A stretch of 64,000 bases of DNA from Kiritimatiellia bacterium (GCA_017406465.1 JAFQYM010000010.1:1-64000); one strand, 5' to 3'; shown: positions 14,921 through 24,507, counted from the stretch's first letter. Notes: generated by a model from the letters alone, not told the origin. Program-made: numbers and translations.

Positions 14921-17035
14921 ATGAAGCTTAAAGTGATGATGTTGCTTGGAGTGGCCGTCGCGGCGGTAGCGGCGGTGGCGGACGAAACCGTGTGGCTCGA
15001 CCAACTTCCGATAGACGACATGGCTTGCGGGTATGGGACCCCAAAGCCGAACAAGTCCGTCGAGGGCAAGGCGCTTCGCATAGGTACGAAGACTTTCGAG
15101 CGCGGCGTCGGGACGCATTCGACGTCGTATGTGCTGTTCGACGTCGGCGGCCAGGCGATTTCGTTCGACGCCGACGTGGGGATTGACGCCGAGGTATTTC
15201 CCAGCGGTAAGGACAACGCGAGCGTAAGGTTCGCGGTGCTTGCGGACGGTCGCGAAGTCGCGTCCTCCGGAGTCCTGAAGGGGCGGCGCGAGAGCGTCCA
15301 CGTTCACGCCGACCTCGCGGGCGCAAAGACAGTGTGGCTCTTCGTCTACGATGCTGATGATGGCGACAGGTTCGACCATGCGGATTGGGCCAACGCGTTC
15401 TTCACGATGAAGGACGGGAAGCGCCCCGTTCCCTGCAAGATGGACGACACGCAGCTCGGCGTACTCACGCCGCCAGCTCCTGCGACGCCACGCATCAACG
15501 GTGCGCGCATCTTCGGCGTGAGGCCCGGGCATCCGATAGTATGGCGTCTCCCCGTGACGGGCGAGAGACCTCTTGTGCTTAAGGCGGAGGGCCTTCCCCC
15601 AGGTGCGACATTCGACGCGGAGAAGGGCATCCTCGGCGGTGCCGTCGAGAATCCCGGCACATACATAGTCAAGTTTACGGCGAAGAACTCAAAGGGCGAG
15701 GACTCGCGCACGCTCAAGCTCGTCGTGGGCGACAAGATCGCGCTTACTCCGCCGATGGGGTGGAACTCGTGGAACTGCTTCGCCGGCGCGGTCACCGCCA
15801 AGAACATCCGCGACACGATCGACGCTTTCGACAAGTCGGGTCTCGCGGACCACGGCTGGGCATACATCAACATCGACGACTATTGGCAGAACAAGCCCTC
15901 GGCGAAGAACGACCCCACCCTCCAGGGTCCGGAGCGCAATCCAGACGGGTCTATAGCCGTCAACAAGCGTTTCCCGTCGATGAAGGAGCTTGCCGACTAC
16001 GCCCATTCGAAGGGCCTCAAGATTGGGCTCTATTCCTCGCCTGGTCCCTATACGTGCGGTGGGTGCGTCGGCAGCTGGGGGCATGAATGGCAGGATGCTA
16101 AGACCTACGCGGACTGGGGCTACGACTACCTCAAGTACGACTGGTGCTCGTACGGCGGCGTGGCGGTTGGCAACGACCACGGACGCGTCATGCTGCCGTA
16201 TCGTCTTATGGGCGAGGCGCTGCGGGCGCAGGACCGCGACATCGTGTTTTCGCTGTGCCAGTACGGCATGGGGTCGGTATCGACGTGGGGGGAGTCCGTC
16301 GGCGGCAACTGCTGGCGCACCACGGGCGACATTACCGATACTTGGAGTTCGATGTGGCAGATACTGCACAAGCAGCAGGATTCGTGGCCTTACGCGCGGC
16401 CTGGCGCATGGAATGACCCAGATATGCTCGTCGTTGGGCGTCTCGGCTGGGGGAAGCTCAGGCCTTCCCGCCTGACGCCGAACGAGCAGTACACGCACAT
16501 TTCGCTCTGGGCGATCCTCTGCTCTCCGCTTTTGATTGGCTGCGACCTCACGAAGATCGACGACTTCACGATGTCGCTTCTGACGAACGACGAGGTCCTC
16601 GAGACGAGCCAGGACGAGCTCGGTGCGCAGGCGGCCTGTGTCGCGAGAGGTCCACGCGCCGAGATCTGGGCGAAGCCGATGAGCGACGGGTCGCTCGTCT
16701 TTGCCCTCTTCAACACCTTCGTCGCGTCTACGCGCGTTACCGTGGACTTCGCATCTCTCGGCATCGAGGGCCGCTGGCGCGTGCGCGACCTCTGGGAGCA
16801 GAAGTATCTCGGCGTATTCTCAAGCGCGTATTTCGCCGACGTGCCGGCGCATGCGACGCGCCTTGTGCGCCTGTTCCCCGAGCCAGGAGCCGGGCTCAGG
16901 AAGGGGCTTGGCGACATCCGCGACAACGCGGTGTACATGATGTATGTGGACAAACGCCCGGTCGACAAGCCGGGCTACAAGGCCCCGACTGGCTATCCGT
17001 GCGCGGAATGCCCGCGCGAACGCAATCTCCAGTGA
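14921..17035 (+). CDS. Exported GH27 alpha-galactosidase with N-terminal NPCBM domain
   Basis: A 704-residue enzyme predicted to remove terminal alpha-galactose from oligosaccharides or galactomannan. Residues 1-21 are a signal peptide. Residues about 22-170 are an NPCBM-type carbohydrate-binding domain (GVGTHSTSYVLFDV). Residues about 190-270 are an Ig-like putative linker (GLPPGATFDAEKGIL). From about 275 on is the GH27 barrel: TPPMGWNSWNCF, nucleophile Asp407 in LKYDWCSYGG, acid/base Asp470 in WRTTGDI, and GAWNDPDML; a C-terminal beta domain follows. A strong AAGGAGGA supports the start. It faces the DUF4838 operon with only 4 bp between stop codons. Confidence 0.94.
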   Translation: MKLKVMMLLGVAVAAVAAVADETVWLDQLPIDDMACGYGTPKPNKSVEGKALRIGTKTFERGVGTHSTSYVLFDVGGQAISFDADVGIDAEVFPSGKDNASVRFAVLADGREVASSGVLKGRRESVHVHADLAGAKTVWLFVYDADDGDRFDHADWANAFFTMKDGKRPVPCKMDDTQLGVLTPPAPATPRINGARIFGVRPGHPIVWRLPVTGERPLVLKAEGLPPGATFDAEKGILGGAVENPGTYIVKFTAKNSKGEDSRTLKLVVGDKIALTPPMGWNSWNCFAGAVTAKNIRDTIDAFDKSGLADHGWAYINIDDYWQNKPSAKNDPTLQGPERNPDGSIAVNKRFPSMKELADYAHSKGLKIGLYSSPGPYTCGGCVGSWGHEWQDAKTYADWGYDYLKYDWCSYGGVAVGNDHGRVMLPYRLMGEALRAQDRDIVFSLCQYGMGSVSTWGESVGGNCWRTTGDITDTWSSMWQILHKQQDSWPYARPGAWNDPDMLVVGRLGWGKLRPSRLTPNEQYTHISLWAILCSPLLIGCDLTKIDDFTMSLLTNDEVLETSQDELGAQAACVARGPRAEIWAKPMSDGSLVFALFNTFVASTRVTVDFASLGIEGRWRVRDLWEQKYLGVFSSAYFADVPAHATRLVRLFPEPGAGLRKGLGDIRDNAVYMMYVDKRPVDKPGYKAPTGYPCAECPRERNLQ

Positions 17036-17043
17036 CCTGTCAC
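17032..17043. other. Palindrome GTGACCTGTCAC carrying both convergent stop codons
   Basis: The 12-bp sequence has 5-bp arms, and each arm holds one gene's TGA (17033-17035 plus; 17042-17040 minus). No U-tract is seen, so a terminator role is not supported. Confidence 0.4.
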
Positions 17044-19676
17044 CAGCGCACTGAGAAGCAGGGCGTCTTGTAGGAATCCCAGTAGCGGACGGGGTTCACC
17101 GCCGAGATGTGCTTCGGCGCCTCGGCGTCGATCCATTCGCGGAACTTCGCCTGCGCCGCCTTGACGCCTTCGCGGTCTCCCGCGTCGTAGGCGGCGACGA
17201 TCGCCTTCTCGAACCGCGCGGGGACGAGTCCGATCTCGAAGTGAGCGATGCGCCTAAGGACAGCGTCATCGCCGGCGGCGAGCGACCGGGCCTCGTCGAA
17301 GCACCGCTGCAGCGCGTCGATGTCGAGCTTGCGCGTGTACGAGTACCAGCCGTGGCGCTCCGTCCATGGGGTTTCTGCGCATGCGACGAAGTGTTTCTCG
17401 AGCAGGTCGTAGTATTTCTTCATCGCATTCGCCGCCGGGCCAAAGCCGCTCGCGAGGTAGTCGTCCGAGATCGTGTCGAAGTCGAGTCGGTCGGGGTTCA
17501 TCAGCGCCTTCGAGAGCATGTAGTAGACGTAGCCGAATTCCGCCCACTGGTCGTAGTAGCAGTCGAAGTCCGTCCCTTCGAGGTTGTTGGCTTTCATCAT
17601 TTCGAGGTCATTGAAGAGGCGGCGCGCGAAGTTCTGCGGCGAGACGGTTCTGAATCCCCAGAGCAGGTTCGGCCGCCAGTAGGTCGGGATGCCGAAGTTG
17701 GCCCACGAGGCGAAGTTGCCTGTCGCGTTGCCGGCGCGCGAATAGTCGCCGCACACGGTCAGCACCACGAGCATCGGATCTGGCTTGTAGTAGAAAGGCG
17801 GCGGCGTGTAGGAGTTGTAGGCGTAGAAGCAGAGCTTCTTGTCGGGGCAGGATTTCTTCACGATGGCCGCGACCTGGTTGGCGAACCAAATGACGCGGTC
17901 GGTCATCGCCGGGTACGGAACCTTTGCGTCCGATCCCACCTTGACCGAGTAGATGCGAGCGTTGGGCGGATCGAGCCGTCGGCAGTTCTCGCACATGCAC
18001 TGCTGGGCGCCGCCGGCGTCGGGCAACGAGATCGAGAGCGCCTTGTAGGTTGGCAGCTGCGCGAAGCGCGCCACGAGGTTGGAGGCAGTCACTTCGACGA
18101 GGCCAGGGCAAGAGAGGCAGAGCGTCGCGCGTTCGTGCTTCTTCCCCAGGACCTTCGACTGGTCCCGCGAGCCGTTCGGCTGGAGCGCGAAGAACTCGGG
18201 ATGCTCCGCTGAATACTTGTCGTAGTAGTCCTTGAAGTAGTGCCCCCAGGCGTAGTCGCCGTCAAGTGAGTCACGGTCCGAGACTCCGTGCCACGCATAG
18301 AAGTCGCGGTTTGTCCCCGGCAGGTCGAAATCGCTGCGGTACTTGATGATCTCCTCGCGGAACGCATCCGCGTCCTGGCCATGCTTCGCGGCGCTCTTTC
18401 CGTTCCCCTCGCGGAACTGCTTGGCGTTGGGAATCGGCGTGCGGATGCCGCGGTGCTTGACGGCCGGCGTGTAGGTCCAATCGCCGAAGTCGGGGAAGAC
18501 GATCTCGGACTTCTTTGGCACGATCTTCCCCGAGCCGCCGTCGCCGGGCCAGAGGTAGCGGCAGCCCATCGTCTCGAGCAGATAGGTGAGCGCATGGCTC
18601 GCGCCGGAGCGTTCGCCTGCGATTAGAAACCAGTTGCCCTTGCGCCGCAGGAACGACGTGCCGACCGGATGCTTTTCGTAGTCGATGCCGAAGAGCTCCT
18701 TCGCGAGGAAGCGGTCCGAGACGAACACACAGACGTCCTCCGGCTGGGGCGTGAAGGCGCCGCGTTTCTTCTCGTCGATCGGCACGACTTCCGCTTCGAG
18801 TCCGCTCATTGCCTTCAAGTACCAGTTGAGCTCATTTGCCAGATACTGCGAGGCCGACTCGCGGCCGTTGACCTTGATGGTCTTCTCGCAGACGATGTAG
18901 GCCTTCGAACCGGGCGAGAGGACCTTGAGCCCTGGCCTGTAGTTGGGCCTGGACTTGGCGAAGACGGGCTTGTTTCTGAGGGTGTCGTCGGGCTTGCCTT
19001 TCGCGATCGGGCCGAGGGGCTTGATACCCCAGTCGCGGCGGTCGACCTTGTCGTCCGTCCCGGGAATGCGCCGGAATACGCGGTCATACTCGCGCGTCAG
19101 CGCAGCCAGCCGCTCGCCCTCGTTGGAGGGCACCCAGTTGCCTTCGCCGTCGGCGTCACCAAGGGAAATCTTGTTGTCTCTGCAGTAGCGGCGGATCGAT
19201 GCAATCGACTGTGTGCAGCAGAAGATCGTCCCGGCAAGCGCCTTCTTCTCGGCGAACGTCTCGCCGCCCGGGGGCACGGGGAAGGAGAGGAGCTCTGCGA
19301 CCTCTGGCGTGGCGTTGGTTGAAAGCTGCTCCCAGGCGACGCCGGTGAATACGAGGCAGCCACCGTTCGCGAGATAGTTGGTCAGAGCGGCGGCGCCGGC
19401 CTTGTCGGTCCATGCTGCGCGGCCGCTCCCCATTTTCACCGTTTCGCCGAACAGCACGGCGGCGGCTTCGCCATAGCGGGCGGGGTCGATCCACTTGCCG
19501 TCCTTCTCGAGTTCGGTCCTGATGGGGATGACATCCGAGACGTCTGCCTTGACGAGCTCTAGTTCGCCGGGGTCGCCGACGAGGAAGACCGGCTTGCTTG
19601 CGGAAGCCGGTGTGGCGGCGAGTGCGGCGAAAGAAGCCGCCGCTATGGAAAGATACCTTTTTGCAGCTGCCTTCAT
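17040..19676 (-). CDS. Exported DUF4838 protein with N-terminal extension (paralogue 1)
   Basis: An 878-residue secreted protein of the DUF4838 family, found in carbohydrate-utilisation loci of Bacteroidota and PVC bacteria and thought to be glycosidase-like. The start is ATG 19676, with GAGAGG 7 nt upstream and a clean signal peptide (YLSIAAASFAALAATPASA); an upstream in-frame start would run into the neighbouring gene. Residues about 27-190 form an extra domain. The core shows NELNWYLKAMSG, TSFLRRKGNWFLIAGERSG, LETMGCRYLWPG, LQPNGSRDQSK and CMCENCRRLDP (a possible metal-binding Cys cluster). It is 16 bp behind paralogue 2 and clearly a tandem duplicate. The true substrate is unknown. Confidence 0.85.
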   Translation of the reverse strand: MKAAAKRYLSIAAASFAALAATPASASKPVFLVGDPGELELVKADVSDVIPIRTELEKDGKWIDPARYGEAAAVLFGETVKMGSGRAAWTDKAGAAALTNYLANGGCLVFTGVAWEQLSTNATPEVAELLSFPVPPGGETFAEKKALAGTIFCCTQSIASIRRYCRDNKISLGDADGEGNWVPSNEGERLAALTREYDRVFRRIPGTDDKVDRRDWGIKPLGPIAKGKPDDTLRNKPVFAKSRPNYRPGLKVLSPGSKAYIVCEKTIKVNGRESASQYLANELNWYLKAMSGLEAEVVPIDEKKRGAFTPQPEDVCVFVSDRFLAKELFGIDYEKHPVGTSFLRRKGNWFLIAGERSGASHALTYLLETMGCRYLWPGDGGSGKIVPKKSEIVFPDFGDWTYTPAVKHRGIRTPIPNAKQFREGNGKSAAKHGQDADAFREEIIKYRSDFDLPGTNRDFYAWHGVSDRDSLDGDYAWGHYFKDYYDKYSAEHPEFFALQPNGSRDQSKVLGKKHERATLCLSCPGLVEVTASNLVARFAQLPTYKALSISLPDAGGAQQCMCENCRRLDPPNARIYSVKVGSDAKVPYPAMTDRVIWFANQVAAIVKKSCPDKKLCFYAYNSYTPPPFYYKPDPMLVVLTVCGDYSRAGNATGNFASWANFGIPTYWRPNLLWGFRTVSPQNFARRLFNDLEMMKANNLEGTDFDCYYDQWAEFGYVYYMLSKALMNPDRLDFDTISDDYLASGFGPAANAMKKYYDLLEKHFVACAETPWTERHGWYSYTRKLDIDALQRCFDEARSLAAGDDAVLRRIAHFEIGLVPARFEKAIVAAYDAGDREGVKAAQAKFREWIDAEAPKHISAVNPVRYWDSYKTPCFSVRW

Positions 19677-19692
19677 TGCGTTCCTCTCTTTC

Positions 19693-22038
19693 TCACTTTC
19701 TGTAGAATGCATCGTAGTGCTTCTGGTCCCACTGGACTTTCGTCGACTCCTTCTTGCTCCACTCGAGCCAGTTGACCGCCGGGACAAAATAGGGCTGGAT
19801 CAGATGGTCCGGGTTGTTCGACGGCATGTCCTTGAGGGCTTCGTCCTTCACCCACTTGTAGTACTCGAGCACGGCGGCTTCATCTGCAGCGAGGTCGTCG
19901 CGGTCGAAGGCCTCGACGATCCTGTGCTCGATCTTCGCGAGGTCGAGCGCACTTGCGAAGTAGCGGATGCGCGCGAGGAGCAGTTCGTCGCCTGCGGCGC
20001 GTTCGCGCGCCTTGGCGATCGCGGCGTCGAGCGGCTCGAACCTGAGGTGGCGGTGGTAGTGGTAGAACTTGCGAGATTCGCGCGCTTCCTTGCTTGTCGC
20101 GGCGGCCTCGTTGAACATTTTCTCGACGGCGTCCCAGTATTCCCTCATCGCCGCCGCTGCCGGGCCGAAGCCCTGCCTGAAGTAGTCGTCGGCGACGTCG
20201 TCGAACGAGAGGCGGTCGGGGTTCAAGTGTGCGACGGCGAGCATGTAGTAGCAGAAGCCGAACTGCGACCAGCGGTCGTAGTAGGTGTCGAAGTCCGTGC
20301 CTACGCAGTGGTTTGCCTTTGCGAGCTCGATGTCCTCGAAGATGCGGCGTGCGTAGTTCTGCGGCGCGACGCCGCGGAAGCCCCAGAGGACGTTCGGCCG
20401 CCAGAACGCCTCGATCCCGAACTGAGACCAGCCGACGACCTTTCCAATCGGCGACTTCAGTCCGCCAGAGTAGTCGCCATCGACTGCGAAGACGGCGAAG
20501 CACGGATCGGGCGCGACGCACGACGGATAGCCGTTGTAGCTGTTGTAGCCCTGGAAGGTAAGCCGCTTGCCGGGGAACTCCTTGCGGACGATCCGCGCGA
20601 CTTCGTTGTTAAACCAGATCACGCGGTCCGTGAGGCGCGGATAGGGGACAGATTTCCCGAAGGGAGCCCCGAACGACATCGAGGAAATCTTGCCGTCGTA
20701 TGTCGTCTTCGGGTCGAGCCGGCGGCAGGCTTCGCACATGCACTGGTACGTCGGCCCGGCGTCGGGTAGGGAGAGCGAGAGCGCATGGTAGCTGGTGCGT
20801 GGATTGCGGAATGTGGTGCAGATGTCCTTCGCGACCTGTTCGATGAGGCCGCGGTTCGAGAGGCACAGCGTCGCGCGTTCGGGGCAGCCGTGCTTCTTGA
20901 GGATTTCGCCCTGGTCGCGCGAGCCGTTCGGCTGGAGCGCGAAGAACTCGAGGTGCTCGCCCTCGCTGCCGTTCTTTCCGAAGCGCGCCCAGTAGTTGCC
21001 GAAGTAGTGGCCCCACTTGTATTCGCCGGGGAGGTCGGTCTCGTCGAGGACGCCGTGCCAAGCCCAGAAGTCGCGGTTGCCCTCGCCTTCGTCAGCGCGG
21101 CCCTTCTGCCAGCGGTCTATGAATTCGTCTTCGGTGATCCCCAGCCATTCCTTGCAGCGCTTGTTGAAGCTCCAGCGGCCCGACGGCTCCACGTCGGGCT
21201 GCGGGCCCTTGCGTGCGTCCCACTTGCGGCGGCCTCCGACGCGCACGCCGCGCGACTTGAGCGCGGGCGTGAACGCCCACTCGCCGAAGTCGGGGAGGAA
21301 GAGTTCGTCCGTTGGCGCGGGTATGATCTTGCCGTGGTGGTTCTCGCTTGGCCAGAGGTATCGGCAACCCATCGTCTCGAGGACGTATGTGAGCGCGTGC
21401 GAACGCCCGGAGCGGTCGCCGCCAATCAGGAACCAGTTGCCCTTGCGGCGCAGGAACGACGTGCCGATTGGATATGCCGCGAAGTCGATGTCGAAGAATC
21501 GCTTCGCCATTTCCGCTTCGGCGAAAACGACCGCGGTCTCGTCCGCCCTTGGTTCCGTCTCGGTCTTCCCCGGCTTCCATTCGCGTAGCTCGATTTCGGC
21601 GGAAGGGCACATCTTGCGTACGTGCCAGGCGAATTCGCTCGCGAGGTTCTTGCGCCGCGTGTAGACCTGACGCGCCGCCCAGTCGCTCGTGTTCGTCCAC
21701 TGGTAGACGATTGCGAGCTTGACGCCGTTGCCTGCAATCTTGAGTCCGCGTCCGTAGACCGGGCGCTTGGCGAAGACCGGCTCCTTGTCCGCGCCGCCCT
21801 TGATATGTAGCGTCGGCTTGTCCGGTCCAAGCGGGACGGTCCCCCACCCGGCGGCGTAGCCGGGAGCCATTGCGTCGGTCGCGGCGGGACCTTGCTTCGC
21901 GAGCTCGTTCAGCGAACGCTCGCTCAGGACGTAGTTACCTTTGTCGTCCGCCTCGCCGAGCGCGCCGCCGCCTTCTGCGCGGCAGACAAACGGCGCAAGC
22001 GCAAGCACGGACAGGATTGATGCGGGCATTGTTTTCAT
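19693..22038 (-). CDS. Exported DUF4838 protein (paralogue 2)
   Basis: A 781-residue paralogue of the next gene in the operon. The start is ATG 22038 with AAGGA 7 nt upstream; a signal peptide follows (ASILSVLALAPFVCRAE). It lacks the N-terminal extension of paralogue 1: its mature start, GEADDKGNYVLSERSLNEL, lines up with residues near 185 of paralogue 1. Shared blocks are TSFLRRKGNWFLIGGDRSGRSHALTY (in pieces), YLWPSE, LQPNGSRDQGE, CMCEACRRLDP, YPRLTDRVIWFNNEV and the C-terminal helical domain. Second gene of a three-gene minus-strand operon after the beta-helix-like protein. Role inferred as polysaccharide processing. Confidence 0.85.
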   Translation of the reverse strand: MKTMPASILSVLALAPFVCRAEGGGALGEADDKGNYVLSERSLNELAKQGPAATDAMAPGYAAGWGTVPLGPDKPTLHIKGGADKEPVFAKRPVYGRGLKIAGNGVKLAIVYQWTNTSDWAARQVYTRRKNLASEFAWHVRKMCPSAEIELREWKPGKTETEPRADETAVVFAEAEMAKRFFDIDFAAYPIGTSFLRRKGNWFLIGGDRSGRSHALTYVLETMGCRYLWPSENHHGKIIPAPTDELFLPDFGEWAFTPALKSRGVRVGGRRKWDARKGPQPDVEPSGRWSFNKRCKEWLGITEDEFIDRWQKGRADEGEGNRDFWAWHGVLDETDLPGEYKWGHYFGNYWARFGKNGSEGEHLEFFALQPNGSRDQGEILKKHGCPERATLCLSNRGLIEQVAKDICTTFRNPRTSYHALSLSLPDAGPTYQCMCEACRRLDPKTTYDGKISSMSFGAPFGKSVPYPRLTDRVIWFNNEVARIVRKEFPGKRLTFQGYNSYNGYPSCVAPDPCFAVFAVDGDYSGGLKSPIGKVVGWSQFGIEAFWRPNVLWGFRGVAPQNYARRIFEDIELAKANHCVGTDFDTYYDRWSQFGFCYYMLAVAHLNPDRLSFDDVADDYFRQGFGPAAAAMREYWDAVEKMFNEAAATSKEARESRKFYHYHRHLRFEPLDAAIAKARERAAGDELLLARIRYFASALDLAKIEHRIVEAFDRDDLAADEAAVLEYYKWVKDEALKDMPSNNPDHLIQPYFVPAVNWLEWSKKESTKVQWDQKHYDAFYRK

Positions 22039-22062
22039 GTATGTTCCTTTCGGCTGCATGTT

Positions 22063-22266
22063 CTACCTGAGCGTCAGCGAGAAATGGGGTTTGCGGGCTT
22101 TTGTAATTGTCAAGTCGTAGAAGCGCTTCAGCTCGCCGTCGCCCCGGAAGCCGAATGATGCCGTATAACGCTCCGGCTTGTAGCCGACGATATCCGTCAC
22201 GTGCCACCGCCCGTCTGAGCCAAGCATGATGGAGGGGACAACGATGGGGGTGTTCTTGTCCCGCGA
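22063..22266 (-). pseudogene. In-frame continuation (67 codons) after the TGA of the upstream gene
   Basis: Immediately after the TGA at 22269-22267 the same reading frame stays open for 67 codons to TAG at 22065-22063. The product reads naturally as the end of the upstream protein: TPIVVPSIMLGSDGRWHVTD, then ASFGFRGDGELKRFYDLTI, ending in HFSLTLR. No ribosome-binding site or start codon fits an independent gene. A nonsense mutation, a sequencing or assembly error, or stop-codon read-through are the options. Confidence 0.6.
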
Positions 22267-23451
22267 TCACTTGAATACGGGCACGACAAGCGTGCCGCCG
22301 TCGCGGTCTGCCCAATTCTTCAGCCCCGTGACGTCAAGCCGGAATATCAAGTTCGTGCCAAGGTTCAGCTGCTTCGAGGCGTCCCTCATTTCAACGATGC
22401 AGTCGTTGTTAGTCCATGCCGGCGTCGGTGCGAGTGTGACGTCCGCGAAGCCGATCTCCCCTCCTTTGTATTCCTTCGCGCCGGGCTTGCCGAGATTCAG
22501 CTCATTCACCGAAAGGAGGGGCGTGTCGCCCGCGAACGTCAAGTAGACCCGCGAATAGTCGTAGTAGCCCGGAATGGCGTTGGCGTACACCACGCCATTC
22601 GTCAGATGAAATGTATCGTAGTACGTTTCGTTTGTCTGTGTCGCATCGCTCCACATGTTGTGGCAGGGCAAGTTGCCGAAGACAATCGCGCCGCCGCTCT
22701 CGGCCGTGGCGTACATTCCGCCCCTGTTTCCGAAATTGACCTCCGTCCAGTCGTTCGTGCCGCCATTGCGCGCGACGACCGTCGGCTTGTAGTTTGCGGC
22801 GGTAAGATCCCATTTCCTTCTTGCGTCCTCGTACTTCTTCAAAACGACATCGCCGCCGTCGGCGACGAACTGGGAGTCTGTCGGAATGAGACGCTGGCTC
22901 CCTGCCCCGATGACAATCTTCGAGCGGACGCCGTTCGCATCAGACCCAATGGCGGAAATGGCCGTCGACGGGTCTGGGCGAAAGGCATTGCACTCGAAGT
23001 ACGCGCCCCCCGTCACGTTTAAGACTCCTTGACATGTCGCGTCGTTCTTCTCGCTGTTCGGCAGATAGCTCATGGCATAGACTTTCGTCCCGCTCCCCGT
23101 TACTTCAAGCGCCGCTTTGCTGTTGACAATCTTGCCGCCGGCCGAGACGTCCATATTTGTCGCGCCGTTGTAGAGGTAGAGTGTGTGTCCGCCGGAAATC
23201 TTGACGGAGCAGCCAGACTGTGTGACGAGGTTGGATGCGGCGGGCTCGTCTGCCGAATAGTCGCGGTCCACGACAATATGCGCATCGTTGGTGATCGAGA
23301 CCTTGTCGGCCGGCGTCGGGAGCGCATTGTCCGCCCAGTTCGCCGGGTCGCTCCAGTTTGTGCCGGGCGCGCCGACCCAGATGCGTGTCGCGCCGTGAAG
23401 GGTTGTCACAGCGAGCAGGAGGAATCCACATATGGCGAATGAATTACCCAT
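22267..23451 (-). CDS. Exported beta-helix-like surface protein, apparently cut by a TGA
   Basis: A 394-residue product with a signal peptide (FAICGFLLLAVTTLHGA). It opens with WVGAPGTNWSDPANWADNALPTPADKV, split here by function: the 'W-x-x-P-x-N-W' phrase is typical of autotransporter-like and G8-like extracellular proteins. The rest is Gly/Asn/Thr-rich beta-strand sequence (ALEVTGSGTKVYAMS, VLNVTGGAYFECNAF). It ends at GTLVVPVFK-TGA, but the frame continues for 67 codons to 22063. The intact protein would have 462 residues and end in a hydrophobic-plus-Arg tail like other surface proteins here. The -10 box lies 9 nt from the ATG. First gene of the DUF4838 operon. Confidence 0.65.
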   Translation of the reverse strand: MGNSFAICGFLLLAVTTLHGATRIWVGAPGTNWSDPANWADNALPTPADKVSITNDAHIVVDRDYSADEPAASNLVTQSGCSVKISGGHTLYLYNGATNMDVSAGGKIVNSKAALEVTGSGTKVYAMSYLPNSEKNDATCQGVLNVTGGAYFECNAFRPDPSTAISAIGSDANGVRSKIVIGAGSQRLIPTDSQFVADGGDVVLKKYEDARRKWDLTAANYKPTVVARNGGTNDWTEVNFGNRGGMYATAESGGAIVFGNLPCHNMWSDATQTNETYYDTFHLTNGVVYANAIPGYYDYSRVYLTFAGDTPLLSVNELNLGKPGAKEYKGGEIGFADVTLAPTPAWTNNDCIVEMRDASKQLNLGTNLIFRLDVTGLKNWADRDGGTLVVPVFK

Positions 23452-23460
23452 GACATGGCA

Positions 23461-23466
23461 ATTATA
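23461..23466 (-). promoter_or_regulatory. -10 box of the beta-helix/DUF4838 operon
   Basis: TATAAT on the minus strand, 9 nt before the ATG at 23451. There is no room for a Shine-Dalgarno sequence. Confidence 0.55.
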
Positions 23467-23510
23467 GTGGTTCCGCCCCCAAAAGTCAATTGTCGTGAGG
23501 ACCGGGAGGG

Positions 23511-24422
23511 TTAGTTTTCGAAGTAAAAGCCCAGGTTTATCGCGACGGGGCGGTAGCTCTGGCGCTTCGCGTCATGGCGGTTCGGTATGACGGCAGACTT
23601 CTTCTCCTCGTCCCAGAAGACGAGCGTAGAGGAACCGCCGCCGTCCATGTTGATGGCGTCGGACGCGCCTGCGGCCTTCATCACGGCGATGAGGTCCTCC
23701 ATGTCTGCGCCGTCGGAGTATCCCTTCTGGCGCCCGTCGACGACGAGCGCGTAGAGCCAGCGCCCGTCGGCGGAAAGACCGAGGGCGGTGCGAGGCGCGA
23801 GCTCGGGCTTGCTGCCTTTTTTCCTGACAAGCGTCGGCTCGCCGTTCTTCATGATGCCGCTCGGTCCGTGGCCGGGATGCGCGATGGCAACGGAGGGGAC
23901 GAGGGCGTCGTCCAGCTGGTTCGTGATCATGGCGACGTTGTTGGTGAAGATTACCAGCATCTGGTCGCGCCGCTGCGCGTGCGAGACGACCTCGCCGTCG
24001 GAAACGAGGAACTTCACGGCCGCGCCGTATTTGTGCGTGAAGGGCTTTGTCCACGGAACCCAGGCGGACGTGTTCACCGCGAACACCATGTTCGTCCCGT
24101 TCCTGCGGTGCTCCTCGAGGAAGTCCTGTGTCTTCTGGCGGCGCGTGTCGATCGCCATAACCATGTTGGTGTAGTCCGGCATCGGCTCGCCCCATTCCTT
24201 CGCGCGGTGCGTGCCGGTGATGTGGAGCCCGGGCTCCTGCAGGTCCACGCGCACGATGTAGTTTTCCATTAGTCGCGGCTGGTCCACTTTGAAGTTGATG
24301 CATTTGATTCCGCGGGCGACAGTCTGCGCGGAGTCCCAGTCGAGTGACGCGGGGCATTCGCCCGCAAGTGCAACGCCCGTGGCGAAGAGGCCGCAGGCGA
24401 CGAGAAAGATTTTCGAGTTCAT
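23511..24422 (-). CDS. Exported phosphodiester glycosidase (NAGPA domain)
   Basis: A 303-residue secreted protein of the family named after the uncovering enzyme, which removes alpha-N-acetylglucosamine from phosphodiester-linked sugars; bacterial members act on varied phosphodiesters. A signal peptide (IFLVACGLFATGVALAGE) is followed by the domain: VFAVNTSAWVPW, AAVKFLVSDGEVVSH, PRTALGLSADGRWLYALVVDGRQ and the hallmark INMDGGGSSTLVFW near residue 265. The start is ATG 24422: a GTG two codons upstream overlaps the region right after the -10 box, and TAGAAT sits 6 nt from the ATG, so the mRNA should be leaderless. Divergent from the thioesterase gene. Confidence 0.88.
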   Translation of the reverse strand: MNSKIFLVACGLFATGVALAGECPASLDWDSAQTVARGIKCINFKVDQPRLMENYIVRVDLQEPGLHITGTHRAKEWGEPMPDYTNMVMAIDTRRQKTQDFLEEHRRNGTNMVFAVNTSAWVPWTKPFTHKYGAAVKFLVSDGEVVSHAQRRDQMLVIFTNNVAMITNQLDDALVPSVAIAHPGHGPSGIMKNGEPTLVRKKGSKPELAPRTALGLSADGRWLYALVVDGRQKGYSDGADMEDLIAVMKAAGASDAINMDGGGSSTLVFWDEEKKSAVIPNRHDAKRQSYRPVAINLGFYFEN

Positions 24423-24428
24423 GCCCAC

Positions 24429-24434
24429 ATTCTA
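24429..24434 (-). promoter_or_regulatory. -10 box (TAGAAT) of the phosphodiester glycosidase gene
   Basis: Minus-strand TGGTAGAAT with exactly 6 nt to the ATG. Confidence 0.55.
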
Positions 24435-24501
24435 CCAAAATCCCGCCGCCGCGGGCAACCTTTGCGCGGGGACGCCGCAGACGTCGGCTGCCGGAATGTG
24501 G

Positions 24502-24507
24502 TATAAT
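24502..24507 (+). promoter_or_regulatory. Extended -10 promoter of the thioesterase/GH92 genes
   Basis: ATGTGGTATAATGTC, 19 nt before the ATG, with AAGGAGAG between. A leadered start here contrasts with the divergent leaderless gene. Confidence 0.65.

Noticed and set aside
22267..22269. TGA read as selenocysteine or as tryptophan (recoding)
   Set aside because: Genuine TGA stops end other genes here (for example GH27 and CE15), no hairpin of selenocysteine type is evident behind it, and the residue is not in a redox motif. A mutation or error is simpler.
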